In this document: one piece after another, positions 9,561 to 16,956 of the stretch
Numbering within the stretch: the stretch's first letter is position 1
How the letters are laid out: each line of letters opens with the position of its first letter
Source: Sphingobacteriaceae bacterium GW460-11-11-14-LB5
GTDB taxonomy: Bacteria; Bacteroidota; Bacteroidia; Sphingobacteriales; Sphingobacteriaceae
Assembly (NCBI GenBank): GCA_002151545.1
Contig: CP021237.1
Span: forward strand, 2,108,001-2,172,000
Direction: 5' to 3'
DNA: 64,000 nucleotides
Made by a program: the position numbers and the translations under genes
Notes under the pieces: model-generated
Told to the model about the DNA's origin: nothing
The model's database searches: none
The model's input: the letters and a program-made list of their open reading frames with translations, nothing else

Positions 9561-12299
9561 ATGAACATTAAAATCTATATAGCTATCATTGGCATTTGGT
9601 TTCTATCCTTTTCAAAAGTGATGGCGCAAGTTTCGTTGCAAAATACCACCTGCGAGATGCGTGAAAATCCATTAGGAATTGATGTTTTAAAACCTCGTTT
9701 GGCCTGGCACATGATTTCAAAAGAAAGAAATGTAATGCAAACGGCTTATCAGGTTTTGGTTGCTTCATCAGCAGAAAAGTTAAAAGCCAATGAGGGAGAT
9801 TTGTGGGATTCGGGGAAAGTAAATTCTGCTGAATCTATTCATGTAGCTTACGACGGAAAAAGATTAGCCAGTCGCATGAAAGCGTATTGGAAAGTAAAGG
9901 TTTGGACAAGCGTTGGTCAAAGCGAGTGGTCATCTGACAGCTATTTTTCAATGGGTTTGTTGTATTACAAAGATTGGCCGAAAGGCTGGATAGGTTTCGA
10001 TAACCCTTTCCCATGGGACAACATCAAAACCGATTCTCGTTTATCAGCAAGGTATTTCAGGAAGGAATTTCAGAGTTTAAAAACGGTAAAATCAGCAACC
10101 GCATCGATCATTGGTTTAGGTTTATACGAGCTTTTTATCAATGGAAAGAAGGTTGGCGAAGATGTATTGTCTCCATCGCCTACAGATTACACCAAAAATG
10201 TTAAATACAACACTTACGATGTAACCAGTTACATTCAGAATGGAAAAAATGCGGTAGGCACAATTCTGGGCAATGGCCGTTTCTTTGCCATGCGCCAGAA
10301 CGAGAAACCTTATAAAATTAAAACTTTTGGTTTTCCAAAAATGCTGATGAACATCAACATCGTTTATACGGATGGAACAACCGCTAACATAGATACAGAT
10401 GATAGCTGGAAAGGCACAACCGATGGACCAATCAGAACCAATAACGAATATGATGGAGAAGAATATGATGCGACGAAAGAAGCAACGGGTTGGAATAAGG
10501 TTGGCTTTGATGATCGTAAATGGACAAAAGCAGCATTTGTTCAGGAACCAGGTGGCGTGATTGAAGCCCAGATGAATGAAAACATGAAAGTGATGAATAC
10601 GCTTAAACCTGTCTCCATCACTAAAATTTCTGGCGACCGGTACATTTTAGATATGGGGCAAAACATGGTAGGTTGGTTGCAGATCAAGGTAAAAGGTTTA
10701 AAAGGAAAGCAAATCAAAATGCGTTTTGCTGAGTCGTTACAAGATAATGGAGAACTCTTTACGGCTAATCTTCGCAATGCTAAATGCACGGATTTATATA
10801 CTTTAAAAGGAGGAGCGCCAGAAACCTGGGAGCCTACTTTTGCTTACCGGGGATTTAGATACGTAGAGCTTTCGGGATATACTTACCAGCCATTAGTGAA
10901 TGATTTTGTTGGGAAAATGATTTACGATAATATTAAAACCGTCGGAACATTCGAAACTTCAGATGCGCTTACCAATCAGCTCTTCAAAAATGCCTGGTGG
11001 GGAATTGCCGGCAATTATAAAGGTATCCCGCTCGATTGTCCTCAGCGTAACGAACGCATGCCATGGTTAGGCGATCGCGGTGCCGTAGCTTATGGAGAAA
11101 GTTTTCTTTTTGATAATGGTCGGTTTTATGCCAAATGGTTGCAGGACATCAGGAATTCGCAGAAAGAGGATGGCGCCATTCCGGACGTTGCTCCAGCTTT
11201 CTGGCGTTACTATAGCGACAACATGACCTGGCCTGGAGCGATGCTTTTGGTTACCGAAATGTTATATAAACAAACGGGTGATGTTTCAGCTGTACGTGAT
11301 AACTATCCGGCAATGAAAAAATGGCTGGCTTACATGCTGGATCGTTACATGAAAGATTACATCCTGACTAAAGACAGTTATGGCGATTGGTGTATGCCAC
11401 CCATTACTATCGAATTTGGCAGAGGCAAGAGTGCCGATAAAAAATATCCTTCTGAACTGATTTCGACCGCTTATTATTACCATTTCACGCAGTTGATGAT
11501 TCAGTTTGGTAAAGCAATTGGTAATGAAGAGGATGTGAAAGCGTATGAGCTTCTGGGGAATAAAATAAAGGAAGCTTTCAACCAGAAATACTATAACGAC
11601 AAAGGTCATTATGCCTCAAATGCATTAACCGACAATATTATTCCGCTTTATTTTGGAATGGTTCCGCAGAATAAAGTAGATCAGGTATTTAAGAATATCA
11701 CCTACACAGTTGAAGTAACCAATAAAGGCCATTTAAGTAATGGTTTGGTAGGTATCCAATGGTTAATGCGTTGCTTAAACGACTACGGGCGACCAGATTT
11801 AGCTTATACGGTGGCCACACAGAAAACTTATCCGAGCTGGGGTTATATGGTTGATAATGGCGCCACAACCATTTGGGAATTGTGGAATGGCAACACGGCC
11901 GATCCGAAAATGAACTCACAGAACCATGTGATGATGCTCGGTGATTTGCTCATCTGGTATTATGAAAACCTGGCCGGTATAAAATCAGAAAGCGCTGCTT
12001 TTAAAAAGATCATCATGAAACCAGAAATGATTAGTGGTTTAAACGCAGTTAATGCCAGTTACCATTCGGTTTACGGACAAATCAAAAGCAGTTATAGCAA
12101 AACGGCTAATCAATTTAACTGGAACATTACCATCCCAGCAAATACAACGGCGTTGGTTTACATTCCTGCAAATAATAAAAATGAAGTTTCAGAAAAAAAT
12201 AAGTCTATAAAGGATTTAAAATTTGTAAAAATGGATAATAACAGGGCAGTTTATGAGCTTGGCTCTGGCGATTATGCTTTTGTAGTGGAGCGGAAATAA
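9561..12299 (+). CDS. GH78 alpha-L-rhamnosidase
   Basis: A 912-residue secreted protein (signal to about residue 22, VMA-QV). Family layout: N-terminal fibronectin/beta domains beginning TTCEMRENPLGIDVLKPR, a beta-sandwich, the (alpha/alpha)6 catalytic barrel (about 460-800) and a C-terminal beta domain. The general acid motif DCPQRNERMPWLGD places E498 as acid, and TTIWELWNG places E773 as base. It removes terminal L-rhamnose by inversion. One of three GH78 proteins in the window; the other two have different acid motifs. Preceded by palindromic repeats, so its transcription start may be its own. Confidence 0.92.
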   Translation: MNIKIYIAIIGIWFLSFSKVMAQVSLQNTTCEMRENPLGIDVLKPRLAWHMISKERNVMQTAYQVLVASSAEKLKANEGDLWDSGKVNSAESIHVAYDGKRLASRMKAYWKVKVWTSVGQSEWSSDSYFSMGLLYYKDWPKGWIGFDNPFPWDNIKTDSRLSARYFRKEFQSLKTVKSATASIIGLGLYELFINGKKVGEDVLSPSPTDYTKNVKYNTYDVTSYIQNGKNAVGTILGNGRFFAMRQNEKPYKIKTFGFPKMLMNINIVYTDGTTANIDTDDSWKGTTDGPIRTNNEYDGEEYDATKEATGWNKVGFDDRKWTKAAFVQEPGGVIEAQMNENMKVMNTLKPVSITKISGDRYILDMGQNMVGWLQIKVKGLKGKQIKMRFAESLQDNGELFTANLRNAKCTDLYTLKGGAPETWEPTFAYRGFRYVELSGYTYQPLVNDFVGKMIYDNIKTVGTFETSDALTNQLFKNAWWGIAGNYKGIPLDCPQRNERMPWLGDRGAVAYGESFLFDNGRFYAKWLQDIRNSQKEDGAIPDVAPAFWRYYSDNMTWPGAMLLVTEMLYKQTGDVSAVRDNYPAMKKWLAYMLDRYMKDYILTKDSYGDWCMPPITIEFGRGKSADKKYPSELISTAYYYHFTQLMIQFGKAIGNEEDVKAYELLGNKIKEAFNQKYYNDKGHYASNALTDNIIPLYFGMVPQNKVDQVFKNITYTVEVTNKGHLSNGLVGIQWLMRCLNDYGRPDLAYTVATQKTYPSWGYMVDNGATTIWELWNGNTADPKMNSQNHVMMLGDLLIWYYENLAGIKSESAAFKKIIMKPEMISGLNAVNASYHSVYGQIKSSYSKTANQFNWNITIPANTTALVYIPANNKNEVSEKNKSIKDLKFVKMDNNRAVYELGSGDYAFVVERK

Positions 12300-12302
12300 A
12301 AT

Positions 12303-12391
12303 CATGGTCCGTGGAGACACGAACCATGGCGAGAAAGGATTAATGTATATAAGCCTCGGTTTGTGTCTTCACGAACCGAAACAATAATTAA
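12303..12391. repeat. Palindromic repeat, family E (GTGGAGACACGAACC-type)
   Basis: GGTCCGTGGAGACACGAACC near 12306 and CGGTTTGTGTCTTCACGAAC near 12357 form opposed arms. Related units occur at 17018-17037, 20794-20850 and 54636-54660. It fills the gap between GH78 and the DUF3826 gene. Confidence 0.7.
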
Positions 12392-12400
12392 AATACAATT

Positions 12401-13066
12401 ATGAGAAAGTTTTTTAAACCATTTATGCTGATAACCTTACTGATCACTTCAGTAAATGCATTCGGTCAAACCAAAGATATTGTTGTACCAGAAGAAATCC
12501 TGACAAAGGCCAAAGAATGGGTTGCCTCATTAAACCTAGCCGATGCAGCGAAAAAAAACGCTGTGGAAACTACCATTGCCGTTCATTTAACTACCATCAG
12601 AGATTGGCACAACGATCATCCCTCATCAACAGTTCCTGATGGGATAAACCCGGTTACAGGCAATAAATTAAGTGATTTAGACAAACAGATCATTGCCGAT
12701 TCTGCCATGCCATCAACGGTTCATCAGTCGCTTATGGATGGATTAAGAAAAAACTTAACCCCAGAACAAGTGGAGACCATTTTAGATAAATATACCATCG
12801 GAAAGGTCGATTTCACGATGAAAGGTTATAAAGCTATTGTTCCTGATTTAACGGCAGATGAAGAAGCAAAGATTTTAGCTTTTTTGAAACAAGCCAGAGA
12901 ACAAGCTGTCGATTATAAAAACATGAAACAGATTTCGGCCATTTTTGAAATTTACAAAACGAAATCAGAACAAATGCTGAATAACAATGGCCGCAGTTGG
13001 AGAGCGCTTTACAGTGCTTATACAAAAAAGATAAAAGAAGAAAAGGCGGCTAAGGCAAAACAATAA
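12401..13066 (+). CDS. DUF3826 domain protein, secreted
   Basis: A 221-residue protein with a signal peptide (cleavage near AFG-QT, residue 23) and a largely helical mature part ending in a lysine/alanine-rich tail (KIKEEKAAKAKQ). The pattern HLTTIRDWHNDHPSS followed by PEQVETILDKYTIGKV matches DUF3826, common inside Bacteroidota polysaccharide loci and without an established function. A periplasmic helper role in pectin breakdown is inferred from context only. Palindromic repeats flank it on both sides. Confidence 0.75.
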   Translation: MRKFFKPFMLITLLITSVNAFGQTKDIVVPEEILTKAKEWVASLNLADAAKKNAVETTIAVHLTTIRDWHNDHPSSTVPDGINPVTGNKLSDLDKQIIADSAMPSTVHQSLMDGLRKNLTPEQVETILDKYTIGKVDFTMKGYKAIVPDLTADEEAKILAFLKQAREQAVDYKNMKQISAIFEIYKTKSEQMLNNNGRSWRALYSAYTKKIKEEKAAKAKQ

Positions 13067-13084
13067 ATAGTTCCTTAGCACTGC

Positions 13085-13170
13085 CGTCATTTCCGCGCAG
13101 GCGGGAATCTTAAAGCAAAATAAAAGTATAGCGAAAGCATTAGGATTCCCAGTCGAGCTGGGAATGGCGT
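13085..13170. repeat. Palindromic repeat, family D (CGTCATTTCCGCGCAGGCGGG-type)
   Basis: Left part CGTCATTTCCGCGCAGGC then GGGAATCT; right part AGGATTCCCAGTCGAGCTGG then GAATGGCG. A single copy, in the gap before the BNR sialidase-like gene. Confidence 0.65.
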
Positions 13171-13200
13171 GGTGGAAATAGGAGCACGATTAAGAGAAAT

Positions 13201-14340
13201 ATGATGTTAAAAAGAAAAATATACTTCACAATAGGACTTGTTTTCGCGGTAGCAATTACTGCTCAGGCCCAGGTCGAAAAATGGCAAAAAGGCGTAATCA
13301 AACAAGAGTTTCTGTATGATAAAGCACCATTCCCATCGTGTCATTCTGCTACCATAGCCGAAACGCCAACGGGTTTAGTAGCTTCATTTTTTGGCGGAAC
13401 AAAAGAGCGGAATCCGGATGTGGAAATCTATATCAGCCGATTCGTAGATGGTAAATGGTTAGCACCAGTTTCAGTTGCTAATGGTATCCAGCCTGATGGT
13501 AAGAGATTACCTACATGGAATCCGGTTTTATATCAGGTTCCTGGCAGTGACTTATTACTGTTTTACAAAATCGGACCAAAACCATCTGAGTGGTGGGGAA
13601 TGATGAGAACTTCAAAAGATGGTGGGATAAGCTGGTCTGATGCCACTAAATTACCTGATGGTTATATCGGCCCTGTAAAAAATAAACCTGTTTTGTTAAG
13701 CAATGGGAATCTGTTTGCGCCATCGAGTAAAGAAGGTGACGGCTGGAAGATTCACTTCGAAGTGACCAAAGATAATGGTAAAACGTGGAGAACAGTTGGC
13801 CCACTACCCGAAAATGGAATCAAAGCCATCCAGCCAAGTATCCTGCAACATGGAAATGGAAAATTGCAGATTTTGGCCAGAACCGCCAACCGTGCCATTG
13901 TAGAATCCTGGTCTGAAGATAACGGCGAAACCTGGTCGGCATTAACCAAAACCTCTTTACCAAATAATAATTCAGGAACGGATGCCGTAACGATGAAAGA
14001 CGGTCGGCATGTACTGGTCTACAACCATGTTTTGCCTCCGGGCGAGCTCGCCAAAGGACCTCGTACACCATTAAATGTATCCATCTCAAAAGATGGAAAA
14101 GAATGGTTTGCAGCATTGATTTTAGAAGATTCCCCCATCAGTCAATATTCTTATCCTGCAGTGATTCAAACTGCCGATGGTATGTTACATTTCATCTACA
14201 CCTGGAGGAGAGAGAAAATCAAACATGTGGTTGTCGATCCTTCAAAGTTGAAATTGAAAAAGATTGTAAATGGCGTTTGGCCAAAAATGAAAGGTTATAC
14301 CGCTCCGGTGATTACAGAAACTAAAAGTGAGGAACCATGA
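13201..14340 (+). CDS. Sialidase-like (BNR/Asp-box) six-bladed propeller exo-glycosidase
   Basis: A 379-residue secreted protein (signal to about residue 24, AQA-QV; ATG codons at 13201 and 13204 are both possible). Three clear Asp boxes, SKDGGISW, TKDNGKTW and SEDNGETW, establish a sialidase-type propeller. An arginine lies near the N-terminal ATIAETPTG strand. No sialic-acid catabolic genes are nearby, so a plant ulosonic acid (Kdo/Dha in RG-II) is a more plausible target than sialic acid; that is inference. The last four bases (ATGA) overlap the start of the next ORF, implying translational coupling. Confidence 0.75.
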   Translation: MMLKRKIYFTIGLVFAVAITAQAQVEKWQKGVIKQEFLYDKAPFPSCHSATIAETPTGLVASFFGGTKERNPDVEIYISRFVDGKWLAPVSVANGIQPDGKRLPTWNPVLYQVPGSDLLLFYKIGPKPSEWWGMMRTSKDGGISWSDATKLPDGYIGPVKNKPVLLSNGNLFAPSSKEGDGWKIHFEVTKDNGKTWRTVGPLPENGIKAIQPSILQHGNGKLQILARTANRAIVESWSEDNGETWSALTKTSLPNNNSGTDAVTMKDGRHVLVYNHVLPPGELAKGPRTPLNVSISKDGKEWFAALILEDSPISQYSYPAVIQTADGMLHFIYTWRREKIKHVVVDPSKLKLKKIVNGVWPKMKGYTAPVITETKSEEP

Positions 14341-15992
14341 GATTAAGTAAATCGTCAATTAGCAGAACCATCATTTCGACTGTAGTGGAGCACCACAAAG
14401 TGCTCAACGAAGCTAAATCTTTTATCCACAGTTATTTTTGCATTCGTCATGCTGAATTTATTTCAGCATCTTTCATGCTAGACGGCTTTACAATTAAGAC
14501 CCTGAAACCAGTTCAGGGTGACGACCGTTCATATATGGTTTCTGATTCATTGAATATTGCTATTAATAGGAAAGTGATTATAAAACCGACAGAAAAAGTT
14601 AAGTTTTTTATCTTGGTCTTCCTTTTATTCGCTTTTACAAACCTCTTCGCCCAAACCCAAAACACCGATAATCTTTACAAAAAGCCATTAGTTGATGTTT
14701 TAAAAGAAATTCAAACGCGGTTTAAGGTGCAGATTAAATATTCAGAGCCACAGGTAAAAGACAAATGGGTAAACTATGCCGAATGGCGTTTCCGTGCAGA
14801 TATTGATCAAACCCTTGCCAATGTGCTTACACCTTTGGATATGAAAGTAAACAAAGAAAAACCCGGTGTTTACAAACTAAAAGAATACGAATATTATCGT
14901 TGGGAAGTTCAGGATGGCTGGGCATATTTAGATGGTTTGGCAACAAAATATCACGATCAGATCAGTTGGGAAAAGCGTAAGGCAGAAATTAAACCCGAAC
15001 TCTACAAAGCTTTACTGTTATCACCACTGCCTGCAAAACCCAATTCAAAACCCATTATTACGGCAAAAAGAATTTTCGATGGTTATTCGGTAGAGAATAT
15101 TGCACTGGAAATTTTACCTGGTGTGTGGGTTAATGGTTCACTGTACAAACCTTCAAATGTAAAAGGCAAAATCCCGGTAATTTTATCTCCGGATGGACAT
15201 TGGGAAAAACAACGTTTCAGACCCGATTGCCAGATCCGATGTGCCATGATTGCCAGGATGGGCGCCATGGCCTTTAGTTACGATTTATTTGCCTGGGGCG
15301 AATCGATGCTCCAGTTTAAATACGAAGACCACCGCAAGAGCTTAGCACAAACCATTCAGACTTTAGGGGGTATCAGGATTTTAGATTATTTCTCGTCTTT
15401 AAAAGAAACAGATACCAACAGAATCGGGATCAGTGGTGGTTCAGGTGCCGGAAGTCATTCTATTTTAATGACAGCGATGGATGACCGGATTAAATTAAGT
15501 GCGCCGGTAGTTGCCATGTCATCTTACTTTTATGGCGGCTGCCCATGCGAAAGCGGAATGCCCATCCATCAGTGTGGTGGTGGAACCGATAATGTAGAAT
15601 TAGCTGCAATGGCTGCGCCTCGTCCGCAGTTACTGGTATCTGATGGCAGCGATTGGACCGCGCATACACCTGAACACGATTTTCCTTACCTGCAGAAAAT
15701 GTACAGTTATTATGGCGTGAAAGATAAAGTGGAAAACGTTCACCTTCCTGAGGAAAAGCACGATTTCGGCATCAATAAACGCATTGCCTTGTACGATTTC
15801 CTAATCAAAAATTTTAAGCTGAATGATACTGCTGTTAAAGATAAAACCGGAAAATACGATGAAACTAAAGTAAGCATCGAAAAAGAAAATGCCTTATATG
15901 TTTTTGGTGATAAAGGTGAAAAACTACCCAAAAATGCAGTAATGCGCTTCGAAAACCTGGAAAAACTTTTCCCTTTAAGTACGGGCAAATAA
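14337..15992 (+). CDS. STN-domain-fused alpha/beta-hydrolase esterase
   Basis: Three parts are visible. Residues 1-66 are largely repeat-derived. A signal peptide follows if translation starts at ATG 14535 (hydrophobic FFILVFLLFAFTNLFAQ). Residues about 113-183 match the STN fold of TonB receptors and secretins (VLKEIQTRFKVQIKYS then QTLANVLTPLDMKV). Residues about 230-520 are an alpha/beta-hydrolase with nucleophile S369 in GGSGAG and H475 in EKHDFG. It may be a pectin methyl- or acetylesterase; RG-II methylesterases have such folds, but the substrate is unknown. The start at 14337 overlaps the previous stop (ATGA); 14535 gives a better signal peptide. Confidence 0.75.
   Translation: MRLSKSSISRTIISTVVEHHKVLNEAKSFIHSYFCIRHAEFISASFMLDGFTIKTLKPVQGDDRSYMVSDSLNIAINRKVIIKPTEKVKFFILVFLLFAFTNLFAQTQNTDNLYKKPLVDVLKEIQTRFKVQIKYSEPQVKDKWVNYAEWRFRADIDQTLANVLTPLDMKVNKEKPGVYKLKEYEYYRWEVQDGWAYLDGLATKYHDQISWEKRKAEIKPELYKALLLSPLPAKPNSKPIITAKRIFDGYSVENIALEILPGVWVNGSLYKPSNVKGKIPVILSPDGHWEKQRFRPDCQIRCAMIARMGAMAFSYDLFAWGESMLQFKYEDHRKSLAQTIQTLGGIRILDYFSSLKETDTNRIGISGGSGAGSHSILMTAMDDRIKLSAPVVAMSSYFYGGCPCESGMPIHQCGGGTDNVELAAMAAPRPQLLVSDGSDWTAHTPEHDFPYLQKMYSYYGVKDKVENVHLPEEKHDFGINKRIALYDFLIKNFKLNDTAVKDKTGKYDETKVSIEKENALYVFGDKGEKLPKNAVMRFENLEKLFPLSTGK
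14371..14523. repeat. Half of a family B repeat followed by a family C repeat, within an open frame
   Basis: TCATTTCGACTGTAGTGGAG (14371 on) is the left arm of family B without its partner. From 14445, CGTCATGCTGAATTTATTTC to CAGGGTGACG is a family C unit. Both lie between the overlapping start at 14337 and the alternative start at 14535 and keep the frame open. Confidence 0.75.
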
Positions 15993-15998
15993 TTAGAT

Positions 15999-16949
15999 AT
16001 GCAACATCAAAACAGAAGATCTTTTATTGGTAACATGGCCTTGTTAACGGGCATTTTAATGCTTCCCGATCAGTTGCTTTTTGCAGCGGAAAAGAAAAAC
16101 AGGTATAAGGTTGCGGTAATTGATTTAATGATCCTGAAACGACAGAAAATCAGTGCTTTGCCGCTCGCCAAAGAAATCGGCGCCGATGGACTGGAGATTG
16201 ATATGGGCGGACTGGGCGATAGAGAAACTTTCGATAATAAACTTGCCGACCCAAAAGTTCGTCAGGAATATTTAGATAAAGCAAAGGAATTAAATCTCGA
16301 GATTTGCTCATTAGCCATGACGGGATTTTATGCACAATCTTTCGCCAAACGACCGACTTATCAGAAAATGATCCAAGATTGTTTAGATACCGCAAAAGCG
16401 ATGAATATTAAAGTGGTATTTCTGCCTTTAGGCATTCAGGGCGATTTGGTTAAAAACCCTGAATTACGTGAGCCCATTATTGAAAGGTTAAAAGTGGCCG
16501 GAAAAATGGCAGCCAAAGCCGGAGTTACCATTGGAATTGAATCGGCCTTAGATGCAAAAGGCGAATTACAATTATTAAGCGATGTTGATTGCAAACATGT
16601 TAAAAGTTATTTCAATTTCTCAAACGCCATCAAGAATGGGAGAGATTTGCATGAAGAGTTGAGGATTTTAGGTAAGAAAAACATTATTCAAATCCATGCA
16701 ACTAATGAAGACGGTGTTTGGTTGCAAAATGATCCAAAAATTGATCTCAATAAGGTAAAAGAAATACTTGATGATATGGGCTGGAAAGGTTGGCTTGTGG
16801 TGGAGAGAAGCCGCGATGCCACACAACCTACAAATGTAAAATATAACTTCAGCGCCAATACAAGTTATTTAAAATCAGTTTTTCAAAACCATGCGTCGTC
16901 ATTGCGAGGCACAGCAAGTCCCGACAGTTCGGGAAAGCAATCTTATTAG
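15999..16949 (+). CDS. Sugar phosphate isomerase/epimerase-like TIM barrel, Tat signal
   Basis: A 316-residue xylose-isomerase-like/AP-endonuclease-2-like TIM barrel. The N-terminus carries a twin-arginine motif (NRRSFIGN) before a hydrophobic stretch, so it is probably exported folded to the periplasm. Barrel strands and metal-type acids are visible in GADGLEIDMGG, GVTIGIES and IHATNEDG. The sugar is unknown. The last 17 residues and the TAG stop are encoded by half of a family A repeat and resemble the tail of the GH2 ending at 9336. It lies 7 nt after the esterase. Confidence 0.75.
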   Translation: MQHQNRRSFIGNMALLTGILMLPDQLLFAAEKKNRYKVAVIDLMILKRQKISALPLAKEIGADGLEIDMGGLGDRETFDNKLADPKVRQEYLDKAKELNLEICSLAMTGFYAQSFAKRPTYQKMIQDCLDTAKAMNIKVVFLPLGIQGDLVKNPELREPIIERLKVAGKMAAKAGVTIGIESALDAKGELQLLSDVDCKHVKSYFNFSNAIKNGRDLHEELRILGKKNIIQIHATNEDGVWLQNDPKIDLNKVKEILDDMGWKGWLVVERSRDATQPTNVKYNFSANTSYLKSVFQNHASSLRGTASPDSSGKQSY

Positions 16950-16950
16950 G
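16897..16950 (+). repeat. Half palindromic repeat, family A, at the isomerase 3' end
   Basis: CGTCATTGCGAGGCACAGC through AAAGCAATCTTATTAGG matches the left arm only; no right arm follows. It encodes the isomerase's last residues and its stop. Confidence 0.8.
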
Positions 16951-16956
16951 GGAATT

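Noticed and set aside
16891..16956. GH141-like start at 16891
   Set aside because: It would overlap the isomerase by 59 nt and encode a repeat; ATG 16957 has AGGGGAATT upstream and removes the overlap.
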